Source: Archangium lansingense
Lineage (GTDB): Bacteria; Myxococcota; Myxococcia; Myxococcales; Myxococcaceae
Length of the DNA: 64,000 bases
NCBI RefSeq assembly: GCF_026626635.1
Contig: NZ_JAPNKA010000001.1
Location: forward strand, 12,322,501 to 12,386,500
Reading direction: 5' to 3'
The translations under genes were made by a program, and so were the position numbers. The stretch's first letter is position 1. Each line of letters starts with the position of its first letter. This document shows positions 16,969-26,077 of this stretch, one piece after another. The notes under the pieces are model-generated. The model saw nothing but the letters and a program-made list of their open reading frames with translations. It did no database searches and was not told the DNA's origin.

Positions 16969-18489
16969 TCAGCGCAGGCGGTAGAGTTTCCTGAGTGTCG
17001 TCCTAACGTTCGCTGTCTTCAGTTTGTACTGAAGGCGCCCCTTGTGGACCGTGATGCTGCCAAGTTCCTCTCCGGTACTCCATAGGAAGTCCGGGTGACC
17101 CCGACACTCCGCAACCACCTTGAGTTCATTCTCATAAATCCCTTCACCTTGATATAGCTTCCGGAGTTGGCGGCTTTGCAAGGGCTCAGAATAGGGATTG
17201 CGCACGGGTACTGATGTCTGGCTCGTCTCCAATTTGACGAGACGAAGGAAGTCGATGACGTAAACGGAATCCTGGTAACGGGTCGTCGCTACGCCTCCCG
17301 CGCCACCTGCTTCGGAGAATCCCTGAGGATTCCACCAAACTCCCTGAACAAAGGCGGCAATACCACTCGTGAAAACAGGTTTGGAGATGTCCGCGGACGC
17401 AGCCCACTCCTCTTCGTAGAACGCGGCCTGGTCCATGTCGAGCCACCCCAGGGGAACATCCGCCTCGTCAACGAGGAGAATGTTCCCGTTGTTCTTCTGT
17501 TGGAGATAGTCCGCAGCTTGTGTGGCCTTCAGCCTCTTCCATCTCTCTCGGTGGGTCCCGGTCTTCTCTCCGTAGGTGTGGGCCAGCAGGACCTTCCAGG
17601 GGCCCTGCCGGGGATCAATCACACGCAGGGCGGAGTCGGCCCGACCGGGCCAGGCAGTGAGCACCTGGGGCCTCAGAATGAATGCCAGCCCGGGGCTGTA
17701 ACGGGTCGGCTTGAGCTTCTCGGTACCCTCGGCCGTCTTCCCCCATGTCAACCCGCCCACGAGCACTCCCCGGCTGTCGAGTTTCACCACCGCGGCATCC
17801 ACACAGTCGAGAACCTCCCGGGGCTGTCCCTCGGTGGCCTCCTGGAGCTTGCGAACGGAGGCGTCCTGAGCCTCCGCCTCGCTGGCTGCCAGGAACGCCT
17901 CCACCTGCGGTTGGAGCTCCGCGGGTAGCCTGGTGACACACTCCAGCGCCTTGGTCCGGCGCTGCGCGAGGACGTTGTTGTAGGCCTTGGCCTTGAGCTT
18001 GCGCAGCTTCCTGGCCAGTGCCTTGTTGTCCTTGCGAATCTCCGCGGCGTACCAGTCATGGAGCGCCTGGGCGACCGTGGGCACGGCGAGCGTGACGGGT
18101 GCCACCTCGGGAGCCAAGGGCACCGGTGCCGGGCCCGCATATCTGGCGCTGTAGTTCTTCTGGATGAGATCCACGGCGGAGACGCCGCCACTTCCGGAGA
18201 CCGCTTTCGTGGCCTCTTCCGCACGCTGCTCGGACGAGGGCATCTCCGCTCCGAACAAGGGCTCGGGCGCGTAGCCCTCCCTTCCTCCGCATTGGAGCTT
18301 CAGCCAGTCCCCCTCCAGCTTCTCGGTGATTCGGCATTCCGTTCCGCTCTGGAGCGTCTCCAAGCACTCCGCCTGCAACGAGGGCTCCTTGCACAGGTTG
18401 ACGGAAGCACCGCGCACATAGACGCGTTGCCCCGCGGCGGGTTCGGCGGCCGCCGCGGCAAGCAGGAGGGTGAGCAGAAGCGTTTGCAT
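16969..18489 (-). CDS. Secreted SH3b-domain protein
   Basis: A 506-residue exported protein. The ATG at 18489 gives a clean signal peptide (MQTLLLTLLLAAAAAEPAAG); a longer frame to 18681 adds only low-complexity sequence. An SH3b-like domain follows directly (about 22-80: RVYVRGASVNLCKEPSLQ, GDWLKLQCGGREGYAPEPLF), the kind that binds cell-wall peptides. The middle is helical and charged (LARKLRKLKAKAYNNVL). The C-terminal part (about 300-506) contains VYVIDFLRLVKLE and FVQGVWWNPQG and is unassigned. It ends 15 bp before the giant C39/M23 gene and is the first gene of that operon. A peptidoglycan-related role is likely from the SH3b domain and context. Confidence 0.7.
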   Translation of the reverse strand: MQTLLLTLLLAAAAAEPAAGQRVYVRGASVNLCKEPSLQAECLETLQSGTECRITEKLEGDWLKLQCGGREGYAPEPLFGAEMPSSEQRAEEATKAVSGSGGVSAVDLIQKNYSARYAGPAPVPLAPEVAPVTLAVPTVAQALHDWYAAEIRKDNKALARKLRKLKAKAYNNVLAQRRTKALECVTRLPAELQPQVEAFLAASEAEAQDASVRKLQEATEGQPREVLDCVDAAVVKLDSRGVLVGGLTWGKTAEGTEKLKPTRYSPGLAFILRPQVLTAWPGRADSALRVIDPRQGPWKVLLAHTYGEKTGTHRERWKRLKATQAADYLQQKNNGNILLVDEADVPLGWLDMDQAAFYEEEWAASADISKPVFTSGIAAFVQGVWWNPQGFSEAGGAGGVATTRYQDSVYVIDFLRLVKLETSQTSVPVRNPYSEPLQSRQLRKLYQGEGIYENELKVVAECRGHPDFLWSTGEELGSITVHKGRLQYKLKTANVRTTLRKLYRLR

Positions 18490-18800
18490 CTTCGATGGCC
18501 CTGATGAACTGCCGGAAGTTGATGCAACGATCCCACGCACCTTCGACGACTGTCCAGGTGATGCGCCCCCGTGGATTCCTTCGGAAAAGCTCCAGTAACT
18601 CCTCGAGGCAGCCCTCCTCGGACGCACCTGGCCGATTCCGCCCCCACTCTCCTCGTGAACCTGACCGACCTGAAAATCCACGGCCGGTCAATGGAGCGAG
18701 TTACTCCGGCATGTCCGCTCCCTGCTCGACGTGGGCGAGGTGCTGGCACCGTCCAACATGCAGCCGCTCCTGAGCGCTCCTGGGATGGGACGGAAGGTGC
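18490..18800. other. Intergenic region upstream of the SH3b/C39 operon
   Basis: About 310 bp between two leftward genes. On the minus strand a frame through 18500-18690 reads EELLELFRRNPRGRITWTVVEGAWDRC, which looks protein-like, but it has no start with a ribosome site and runs into the SH3b gene out of frame. It may be a gene remnant. It should also hold the operon promoter, which I could not pinpoint. Confidence 0.4.
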
Positions 18801-21170
18801 TCACGGGCGGGCGATGACGATCGTCCCCAGATCCATTTTCACTTCCTCCTGGACGACCACGGAGCGCCGCACCGGCACGGAGCCGGGCACCACCTCCGGC
18901 GCGGACAGCTCGAGCGTCAGGGGCCCCGTACACCGGATGAGCCATGAGAAGCGGCCCTCGGACTGGGCCCTCTGCGAACCGTTGAGCGTGTAGGAGTTCA
19001 CGGGCGCGCCATCCTCCTGGACAAGCCGCCCGTAGACGAAGGCCCTCTTCACGAGGACGACACGCACCTCCCGAGCCTCCGGTGTCAGCGGGAACAACTC
19101 CTGCTTCTCGTCCTCCGAACAAGAGAGCGCGTACAGGTCCTTCCTCACCTTCAGAACCAGGGACTCTCCCGAGACGCGCTGGAACTGGAAGCGGCCATCG
19201 GGGCCCGTCTTCATCCCCCCCGCGGGCATCCCGCATCGCAGGAGCGAGGCGTGCAGGGTGGAGAGGACCTCGACGTTGACACCCTCCAATGGCTGGCCCC
19301 GCGCATCCACCACCACGCCGGAGAGCGCACGGCCACCCTCTCCCAGACGCACCTGCACCTCAGCTCCTCGCTTGTCCACCTCCACGCGCTGGATGACCGT
19401 CTCGGCAATGCCTCTCATGAAGAACTCGGCGGCAAGCCGGTAGCGGCCCTCGGAGGGAGCTTTGAGCGAGAAGCGTCCATCCGAGCCCGATTGAGCGGAA
19501 CCAAGCTGGTGCCTCGAGTCGTGAGGCGCCTCGGCCCAGATGGACACCTCGACATAGGGCAGGGGCATGCCCGTTTCATCCACGACCTGGCCTCGAACCC
19601 TGGGCAGGCGCTCGACGCGAACAAGCACATCCCCCGGGGCGGTGACCTCCACGCGGGACTGCTCCTGGATGCTCCCGCCAGGCAGTTGGAGGTGGTAGGG
19701 CCCGGGATGGGACAGGTCGAACGAGAACCGCCCTCCCTCCTTGGACATCGTGCTGAAGGCTTCCTCCAGATCTGGCGAGGTCAGGTTCACCGTTTCACCC
19801 GGAACGGGCTCTCCCTCGGCATCCACCAGAACACCCTCGAGAAGCGTCGCGCGCGGGAGGACGAAGTCCGCATGGCCCGTCCCCTTGAGCACCTCCAGCG
19901 TTTGCCGCTCCGAGGTGAGATGGCCCTCGGCATCGACTGCAAGCTGGTAGATGCCGGGCTCCAAGGCGTCCAGCACGTAGCGGCCCTCCGCATCCGTCTC
20001 CGCCGAGGTGGAGTACGTGAAGAACTCCCCCTCCTGTTGCTCCACCGTCACCTCCGCATTCAGAATGGGCCGACCCGCCTCGTCCCGCACAATTCCTCGC
20101 AGCTCGATGGCAGGCGTCAGCTCCACGAGCAACTCCGTGCGCTCACCGAGGAGCTTGGAGTCGGAACCTTCCGGCGCCTTGAAGTCGACGTCGAGCGCGG
20201 CCTTCAGCCCCTCGTGCACGACTGTAAGGCCATACGTGTCCTGGGGAGGGAGGCCCTCGAAGGAGAAGCGTCCGCTCGCATCCGTGAGCGCCTTCCGCTC
20301 GATGAAGTCCCAATAGGAGTGGGTACGCACCTGTACCCCCGCCATGGGCTCGCCCCCATGCACGACCGTGCCCGACATGCGCCGCGCGCGGAAGAGTTGG
20401 GGGCGCAGGTTCATCTCGGCTGGATAGCCCAGGAACCCCGAGCGCAGGGGCAATAGACCCTCCCGGGAGACGACCAGGCTGTACTCACCGCGAGGCAGCG
20501 TGCCCAACGTGAAGTGTCCCGTATCGTCGGAGACCGCCTCGAAGAAGCGGCTGTGAGCCTTGTAGATGGCGGTGACGAGCGCCCCCGCGACCGGCTTCTC
20601 GTCATCTCCGCTCACGACTCCCGACACCCGCACGCCCGGCCCGAGCACCAGCTCCACCCCTTCCTCGCCCGCCATCACGTCCAGCAGCAGCGCGGTGCCC
20701 TCGGGGCTCTCCACCCAGAGGGCATGGCGGCCTGCCTTCAGCCCCTCCAGGGAAAAGGAGCCATCCGCGGCGGACGTGGCCCGCGCGAGCACTGGCGCCT
20801 CGCCGGAGCGCTGCGCCACGAGCTCGAGCAACGGAGCGGAACTGGCACACTCGGAGATGGATTTCATGGGGGAGTCGGGGCAGGGCAGCTCCGAGAGCGA
20901 CTCTCCCTCCACCGTGGCCGAGGCGAGCACCCGCGCTCCCGCCACGGGTCCCTGCGCGCCCTTCACGGTTCCCCGGATGTGCAAGGTCGTTTCGCCGGCG
21001 GAAGGCTCGGCAAGCAACAGCGTCTGGAACATCCGGGCCATGGGCCCCCGAGAACCGGACGCGCCTTCCGCGGCCGGCAGAGATGCAGCGTCCGGAGCAC
21101 GCAACATGGCCAACCCCATCCCCAGGGCCAGCACCGCGAGCAGCCCTCCTCGCATCCACCAGCGTCTCAT
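18801..21170 (-). CDS. Carboxypeptidase-regulatory-like multi-domain secreted protein
   Basis: A 789-residue exported protein. ATG 21170 has GGAGGTGG about 6 bases upstream and starts a signal peptide (MRRWWMRGGLLAVLALGMGLAML). The mature protein is a string of about eight carboxypeptidase-regulatory-like beta-sandwich repeats. Recurrent cores are G(V/I)V.D..G.P...A.V, followed by T...G.F.(L/F).G(L/V)..G.Y.L.V, for example GVVSGDDEKPVAGALVTA, GIVRDEAGRPILNAEVTV, GQVVDETGMPLPYVEVSI and GVVVDARGQPLEGVNVEV. No catalytic domain is visible, so it is probably a structural or adhesive envelope protein. The gap of about 310 bp to the SH3b gene makes a shared operon uncertain. Confidence 0.85.
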   Translation of the reverse strand: MRRWWMRGGLLAVLALGMGLAMLRAPDAASLPAAEGASGSRGPMARMFQTLLLAEPSAGETTLHIRGTVKGAQGPVAGARVLASATVEGESLSELPCPDSPMKSISECASSAPLLELVAQRSGEAPVLARATSAADGSFSLEGLKAGRHALWVESPEGTALLLDVMAGEEGVELVLGPGVRVSGVVSGDDEKPVAGALVTAIYKAHSRFFEAVSDDTGHFTLGTLPRGEYSLVVSREGLLPLRSGFLGYPAEMNLRPQLFRARRMSGTVVHGGEPMAGVQVRTHSYWDFIERKALTDASGRFSFEGLPPQDTYGLTVVHEGLKAALDVDFKAPEGSDSKLLGERTELLVELTPAIELRGIVRDEAGRPILNAEVTVEQQEGEFFTYSTSAETDAEGRYVLDALEPGIYQLAVDAEGHLTSERQTLEVLKGTGHADFVLPRATLLEGVLVDAEGEPVPGETVNLTSPDLEEAFSTMSKEGGRFSFDLSHPGPYHLQLPGGSIQEQSRVEVTAPGDVLVRVERLPRVRGQVVDETGMPLPYVEVSIWAEAPHDSRHQLGSAQSGSDGRFSLKAPSEGRYRLAAEFFMRGIAETVIQRVEVDKRGAEVQVRLGEGGRALSGVVVDARGQPLEGVNVEVLSTLHASLLRCGMPAGGMKTGPDGRFQFQRVSGESLVLKVRKDLYALSCSEDEKQELFPLTPEAREVRVVLVKRAFVYGRLVQEDGAPVNSYTLNGSQRAQSEGRFSWLIRCTGPLTLELSAPEVVPGSVPVRRSVVVQEEVKMDLGTIVIARP

Positions 21171-21325
21171 CGCGCCACCTCCACGGGCCCGGCGTAGCGC
21201 ACCATTGTAAACCACCCTCTCCCAACCAGCATCCTGCTGCTGTCCTCACGAGCATCTCGCCGCTATGTTCGTCCGCCATCGAGTCGGGCCGGGGCTCGTT
21301 CATGACATCGGAGAAGAACAGCATC

Positions 21326-22843
21326 ATGAGTTCAGAGAAGCATCAGGGTGTGCGCCACTCGAGTCCCTGGCTCGGCGCGTCCGTCGCAGTGCTACTGACC
21401 CTGGGAGGGTGTGGCTCTCCGGCCCGGACTCACTGCGAGAGCTTCCGGGGAAAGACCCTACAGGGAGCTCGCATCACCAGCGCCGTGCTCGTCGCCGCGT
21501 CCGACAAGTTGCCGGAGTATTGCAAGGTCCAGGGTGCGCTGGAGCCCTCGCTCAACTTCGAGGTGCGCCTGCCCACCGATTGGAACGAGAAGACCGTCTT
21601 CGCAGGGGGTGGTGGCTTCGACGGCTCCATTCCCAGTGGAGACATCTACACGGCGAAGGGCTACGCCTCCATCGCCTCGGATGGTGGGCATACGGGAAAT
21701 GCCCTGGACGGCTCATTCGCCCTGGACCCTGTGAAGCTCGAGGACTTCGCGCAGCTCTCCACCCACCGCGTGCTGCCCGTCGCGAAGGCCATCATCCAGG
21801 AGCGCTACGGTAAGAGCTCCGCGAAGACGTATTTCGAGGGCTGCTCCAACGGAGGCCGTGAAGCGTTGATCGAAGCGCAACGCTGGCCGGAAGACTTCGA
21901 CGGAATCATTGCCCGGGCCCCCGCCTACAACTTCGTGGAGCTGATGCTGGCGTTCAACCGCAACCACCGGCAGCTCTCCAAGCCCGGGGCCGGTCTCCCC
22001 AACGTGAAGCTCGGGATCCTGGGAAAGGCAGTCCTCGACACCTGTGACGCGAAAGATGGCCTCGCCGACGGCATCATCTCCCACCCGGCCGCCTGCGAGT
22101 TCGACCCCGCCGCCCTGCGCTGCACCGGACCCGACAACATGGGCTGCCTGACGGCCGAGCAGGAGGCCTCGGTCCGGACCCTCTACTCCCCCATGGTGCT
22201 GAATGGGGAGGTCATCAACCCGGGATGGCCCTTCGGAGGCGAGGCTGACCCGGAAGGCTGGTCAGCGTGGATCACCGGCAATGACAATGCCTCGTTGACG
22301 GGAGGCGGCCTGTTTGGGGCCGGCCTGATCAAGTTCTTCATCACCAAGAACCCTGACTACGACCCATTGGCGTTCAACCCGGACGAATGGCTCCCGGAGA
22401 TCAACGCGGCGTCGACCTTGGTGTCGGCCAACAGCGCGGACCTGGGGCGATTCCAGGCGCGCGGCGGGAAGCTGATTCTCTGGCACGGCGGCACCGATGC
22501 GGCCATCAGCCAGCATGGCACGGCCGCGTACTACGAAAGGCTGGTCACGGCTGCGGGTGGCCAGGCCGCGGCGGACACGTTCGTCGAGTACTTCCCCGCT
22601 CCCGGCGTCAACCACTGCTTCGGCGGCGCGGGCGCGGACGCGGTGGATCTGCTCACCGCCCTGGAGAACTGGGTCGAGAAGGGCGTCGCTCCTTCCCAGG
22701 CGAACCTGGTGGCGACGAAGTTGAACGCCGAAACGGGCCAGAGCGTCTTCTCCCGCCCCCTGTGCAAATACCCGCAGTACCCCAGGTACAACGGCACGGG
22801 AGCTGCCACCTCGGCCGAGAGCTTCACCTGCGTCAATCCGTGA
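21326..22843 (+). CDS. Tannase/feruloyl esterase family lipoprotein
   Basis: A 505-residue secreted alpha/beta hydrolase. A lipobox (LLTLGGC, Cys29) follows a short basic N-terminus. The family's CS-D-HC arrangement is complete: C173-S174 in EGCSNGGREA, D391 in WHGGTDAAIS, and H430-C431 in GVNHCFGG, where the two cysteines form a disulfide that ties Ser and His together. Such enzymes hydrolyse ester bonds in tannins, feruloylated polysaccharides or similar aromatic esters outside the cytoplasm. ATG 21326 is preferred over 21302, though both are possible. It is transcribed away from the carboxypeptidase-regulatory-like gene. The exact substrate is unknown. Confidence 0.88.
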   Translation: MSSEKHQGVRHSSPWLGASVAVLLTLGGCGSPARTHCESFRGKTLQGARITSAVLVAASDKLPEYCKVQGALEPSLNFEVRLPTDWNEKTVFAGGGGFDGSIPSGDIYTAKGYASIASDGGHTGNALDGSFALDPVKLEDFAQLSTHRVLPVAKAIIQERYGKSSAKTYFEGCSNGGREALIEAQRWPEDFDGIIARAPAYNFVELMLAFNRNHRQLSKPGAGLPNVKLGILGKAVLDTCDAKDGLADGIISHPAACEFDPAALRCTGPDNMGCLTAEQEASVRTLYSPMVLNGEVINPGWPFGGEADPEGWSAWITGNDNASLTGGGLFGAGLIKFFITKNPDYDPLAFNPDEWLPEINAASTLVSANSADLGRFQARGGKLILWHGGTDAAISQHGTAAYYERLVTAAGGQAAADTFVEYFPAPGVNHCFGGAGADAVDLLTALENWVEKGVAPSQANLVATKLNAETGQSVFSRPLCKYPQYPRYNGTGAATSAESFTCVNP

Positions 22844-22903
22844 CAGGCCTCACGGACAAGGCCTCGAAATCAGCCTGCTCATGAGCGTGGTAGGCTTGTG
22901 AGC

Positions 22904-23425
22904 ATGGCCGAGAAGCCCATCCAGAACTGCCACGTGCGCTTTCAGTTCAAGTGCCCAATGCAGTGGGACGCTCTCCAGGAGACCGCCGAGGCCGGAGTGC
23001 GCTGGTGCGGCAGTTGCCACAAGCGGGTGTACCTGAGCCAAAGCACGCAGGAGGCCGCGCAGCACGCCCGGGCCGGCCACTGCGTTGCGGTGCCGGTGGG
23101 CCTCGTCTCCCCCAAGGACAGCATCCAGCTCCACGGCCGCGAGCTCGATCTGGACATGTTTCGGCGCGTCGTACCGCTGGAACTGGCCCGCAAGCACAGC
23201 CTGGTTCCCTTGAGTCGGGTTGGCAGCACGCTCACCGTCGCCATGAGCGACCCCACCCATTCCCATGCCATCGACGACCTGAAGTTCCTCACCGGTTGCA
23301 ACGTGGAGGTGAAGCTGGCCTCCCCGCAGGACATCCTGGAGGCCCTGGAGCGCGCTGAGCTCGAGCTTTCCCGCATCCCCAACGTCGAGCTGGGCGTGAT
23401 GGCCTGCGAAGAAGAGCCTGAGTGA
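22904..23425 (+). CDS. Stand-alone GspE N-terminal (MshEN) domain protein with Cys-rich head
   Basis: A 173-residue soluble protein in two parts. Residues about 5-60 hold C9, C17, C35 and C38 (NCHVRFQFKC, WCGSCHKRVY) plus H/C pairs that could bind a metal. Residues about 75-150 match the N-terminal domain of type II secretion / pilus ATPases (FRRVVPLELARKHSLVPL, LTVAMSDPTHSHAIDDLKFLTG, VEVKLASPQDI), which in some relatives binds cyclic di-GMP. No ATPase domain follows, so it is not a motor; a regulatory or signal-binding role is plausible. Start is ATG 22904 or GTG 22898; neither has a strong ribosome site. Confidence 0.75.
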   Translation: MAEKPIQNCHVRFQFKCPMQWDALQETAEAGVRWCGSCHKRVYLSQSTQEAAQHARAGHCVAVPVGLVSPKDSIQLHGRELDLDMFRRVVPLELARKHSLVPLSRVGSTLTVAMSDPTHSHAIDDLKFLTGCNVEVKLASPQDILEALERAELELSRIPNVELGVMACEEEPE

Positions 23426-23485
23426 GCTGAGCCGTAGGACGGGACACTCCGGAGCAGAACACGGGCTGCGGGTGCACCTCGCCCC

Positions 23486-24370
23486 TCATCCCCTTCGGGG
23501 CTTCGCCAGGAGAGACGCCGCGAAGTCGAGGAAGACGCGCACCTTCGGTAGGAGGTGCCGGTTCTCCGAGTAGAGCGCGTGGATGGGCCTCTCGTCACAC
23601 GCGTACTCCTCCAGGACCGGCACCACCTTCCCGGATGCCAGCTCCTCGGCGACCATGAAATCGAAGAGCCAGCAGATGCCCAGGCCGGCCACGGCAGCAT
23701 CGCGGAGCGACGCGCCCTGGTTCACGTGAAACGGACCCGTCACTTCGTACTCCCCCGTGCTCATCCGCCACGGGACGGGACCTGATTCCCGCAGGAACCC
23801 GAGGCAGTGATGCGTGGAGAGGTCCTCGGGTGTCCGGGGGCGCCCGTGGTGCCTCAGGTAGCCCGGCGACGCGCACGCCACCATCCGGGTGACCCCCAGC
23901 TTTCGAGCCATCATCCCCGAGTCCCGGAGGGTTCCAATGCGCAGGAGCACGTCGACGCCCTCGACCACTGGATCCACCAGGTAATCCCTGAGGGTGAGCT
24001 CGAGCTGGATGCCTGGGTATTGTTTGAAGAATCTCGGAAGGGCGGGAACGAGAATGAGCTGTCCGAGAACCTGAGGGGCATCCACCCGGAGCCTTCCCGT
24101 CGGCTTGGCTCGCACGCGGGTCATGGCCTCCTGGGCTTCTTCCAGCTCGCTCAGGACGCGCCTGCATCGGTCGTAGAACGCACGGCCGTCATCCGTGAGC
24201 CGCAAGGCGCGAGTCGTCCGGCGGAACAGCGCCAATCCGAGCTCCTCTTCCAGGCGGGCAACCCGCCGGCTGACGGCAGAGGGAGTGAGCCCGAGTGTCC
24301 GGGCCGCACGGGTGAAGTCTCCCTGCTCCACGGCTCGGACGAAGGCTTCGATGTTCGCGAGGGATTTCAC
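23486..24370 (-). CDS. LysR-family transcriptional regulator
   Basis: A 294-residue regulator. Residues 1-60 are the winged HTH (ANIEAFVRAVEQGDFTRAARTLGLTPSAVSRRVARLEEELG), followed by the LysR effector-binding domain with FHVNQGASLRDAAVAGLGI near the end. The GTG at 24370 (VKSLANIEAF) is preferred because LysR proteins usually begin there and GGAG lies 10-13 bases upstream; ATG 24412 would add 14 residues. It is divergent from the membrane protein and saccharopine-dehydrogenase-like genes with about 100 bp between, the standard arrangement for control of those two genes and itself. The effector is unknown. Confidence 0.9.
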   Translation of the reverse strand: MKSLANIEAFVRAVEQGDFTRAARTLGLTPSAVSRRVARLEEELGLALFRRTTRALRLTDDGRAFYDRCRRVLSELEEAQEAMTRVRAKPTGRLRVDAPQVLGQLILVPALPRFFKQYPGIQLELTLRDYLVDPVVEGVDVLLRIGTLRDSGMMARKLGVTRMVACASPGYLRHHGRPRTPEDLSTHHCLGFLRESGPVPWRMSTGEYEVTGPFHVNQGASLRDAAVAGLGICWLFDFMVAEELASGKVVPVLEEYACDERPIHALYSENRHLLPKVRVFLDFAASLLAKPRRG

Positions 24371-24470
24371 CTGGAGTGGCTCCCCATTCCATGATTCATG
24401 CGCGGCGCGCACAAGTGAGGTTCCCGAAGCGCGCTGGTGTTCAGGACTCGCACGGTACAGAAAATCAGCG

Positions 24471-24980
24471 ATGCCTGCTCATGAGAACCCGACCGATTTC
24501 CGGCTTCTGGTCCGACGCTCCACCCGTGCGTCCCTGGGAGTCTTGTTGCTCACTGTCGTCCACCACGTCTACGGAGCATGGCTCTATGCCACTCCCTGGC
24601 GCCTGCATGTGGTGGGGCTCGCCGTGGTTGCCGGAGCCCTGCTTCTCGGGGCGAGCGCGGCGTCCGTCACCTACCGGAGCGTGGGCCTCGCCGTGTTCAC
24701 GCTCCTGACGGCGGCCATTCCGGTGGGCTGGCTTGGTGCCTTCGAGGGATTGTACAGCCACGTCCTCAAGGACCTCCTGTTCCTGGCGGGCGCCAGTCCA
24801 CAGGTGATGGGCCGCCTCTTCCCGGCCTCCGTCTATTCCCTGCCCGATGACCTGCTCTTCGAGCTCACCGGTGTCTTGCAGGTTCCCATCGCGGCGTGGG
24901 TGGTGCGGTCGCACTGGCGCATCCTCCGCGAGTGGCTCCGGGCGCGTTCCGTCACCGCGGGCTGGGAGGCTGGGAGATGA
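24471..24980 (+). CDS. Small integral membrane protein
   Basis: A 169-residue protein with about four hydrophobic spans (ASLGVLLLTVVHHVYGAWLY, VVGLAVVAGALLLGASAA, SVGLAVFTLLTAAIPVGWLG, VLQVPIAAWVV). The HHVYGAW and FEGLYSHVLKD histidines sit near membrane boundaries. I do not recognise a named family. Its stop overlaps the start of the next gene by 4 bp (ATGA), so the two are translationally coupled and probably work together under the divergent LysR regulator. Confidence 0.75.
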   Translation: MPAHENPTDFRLLVRRSTRASLGVLLLTVVHHVYGAWLYATPWRLHVVGLAVVAGALLLGASAASVTYRSVGLAVFTLLTAAIPVGWLGAFEGLYSHVLKDLLFLAGASPQVMGRLFPASVYSLPDDLLFELTGVLQVPIAAWVVRSHWRILREWLRARSVTAGWEAGR

Positions 24981-26053
24981 GTGGAGAGCCCCTCATTCTC
25001 ATCGTGGGTGGATATGGTCAGGTCGGACAGGCGGTAGCCCGTTTCCTCGCCCCCATCTTCCCCGGACAGGTGGTCATCGCGGGTCGTAGCCGGGTGAAGG
25101 CCGAGGCCTTCGCCGCCACGCTCGGAGGTGGTGCCCAAGCAACGGACTTCGAGCTCACGGCGGGCTGTCAGCACCCCCTCCTGGCCCGGGCACGGCTCGT
25201 CATCATGTGCGTGGACCAGGACGGAACGGAGCTCGTCGAGCACTGCCTCGCCGCTGGTATCGACTACATCGACGTGACCGCAAAGCAGGAGTCACTGACG
25301 TCCTTCGAGCGGCTTGACTCCCTGGCCAGACAGAGCGGAAGCACGGCACTCCTCAGCGTGGGTGTTGCCCCTGGATTGACGAACCTTCTGGCGGCTCATG
25401 CGGCCAGGCAGTTCGACCGGGTGGGGAAGATGGACCTCTTCCTGATGCTGGGGGCCGGCGATGAACATGGCGAGGCGGCCATCGGGTGGATGCTGGACAA
25501 CCTGGATGAGGAGTTCGACGTCTTCCAGGACGGTCGTCTTCGCCGTGTCCGTGGCTTTGGCGAGCACGCACGCGTCCGGTTTCCAGGCTCCTCACAGGAG
25601 CGGCGCGCCTACAGGTTCAACTTCCCTGATCAGCGCGTGGTGGCACGCACGCTCACCCTTCCCACTGTCTCCACCTGGATGTGCTTCGACTCGGCGCTGC
25701 TCACATCGATGGTGGGCCTTGCCTCGCGGCTGCGCCTGTCGCGGCTGCTGCGCAGGCCCATCATCCGCCGAGGTGCGATCCGCTCGCTACGTGCGGTGCA
25801 CCTCGGCTCGGAGGACTGCGCCATTCTGGCTCGGGCCGAGGGACTTATCGGAACCCGCCCCGCCACCCGGGAGTTCGCGCTCTCCGGCAGACGAGAGGCG
25901 GAACTCACCGGGCTGGTTGCGGCCGAGGTCGCGCGGCTGCTGCTCTCCGGCCATCGTCCGGGTGGGGTGCTGCACGTCGAGCAGTTCGTGCAGCCAGGTG
26001 ACTTCCTGCGGCGCCTGAGCGCGGTACGGCCTGGACTCCAGCTCTGGCTTTGA
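24977..26053 (+). CDS. Saccharopine dehydrogenase-like NAD(P)-binding protein
   Basis: A 358-residue protein. The N-terminal Rossmann fold (LILIVGGYGQVGQAVARFL, VVIAGRSRVKAEAFA) and the segments IDYIDVTAKQES and LLSVGVAPGLTNLLA match the saccharopine dehydrogenase / reductase superfamily (short bacterial type). The substrate cannot be deduced; bacterial members act on amino acid or lipid derivatives. ATG 24977 overlaps the upstream stop by 4 bp, with GGGAG just ahead. It converges on the Vps62-like gene with a 24 bp gap. Confidence 0.85.
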   Translation: MSGEPLILIVGGYGQVGQAVARFLAPIFPGQVVIAGRSRVKAEAFAATLGGGAQATDFELTAGCQHPLLARARLVIMCVDQDGTELVEHCLAAGIDYIDVTAKQESLTSFERLDSLARQSGSTALLSVGVAPGLTNLLAAHAARQFDRVGKMDLFLMLGAGDEHGEAAIGWMLDNLDEEFDVFQDGRLRRVRGFGEHARVRFPGSSQERRAYRFNFPDQRVVARTLTLPTVSTWMCFDSALLTSMVGLASRLRLSRLLRRPIIRRGAIRSLRAVHLGSEDCAILARAEGLIGTRPATREFALSGRREAELTGLVAAEVARLLLSGHRPGGVLHVEQFVQPGDFLRRLSAVRPGLQLWL

Positions 26054-26077
26054 GCGGAGACGGGAGCCCAAGAAGCC

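Noticed and set aside
18500-18691. Protein-like minus-strand segment EELLELFRRNPRGRITWTVVEGAWDRC
   Set aside because: It could be a remnant, but there is no start or stop context and it runs out of frame into the SH3b gene. Kept only as a note on the intergenic region.
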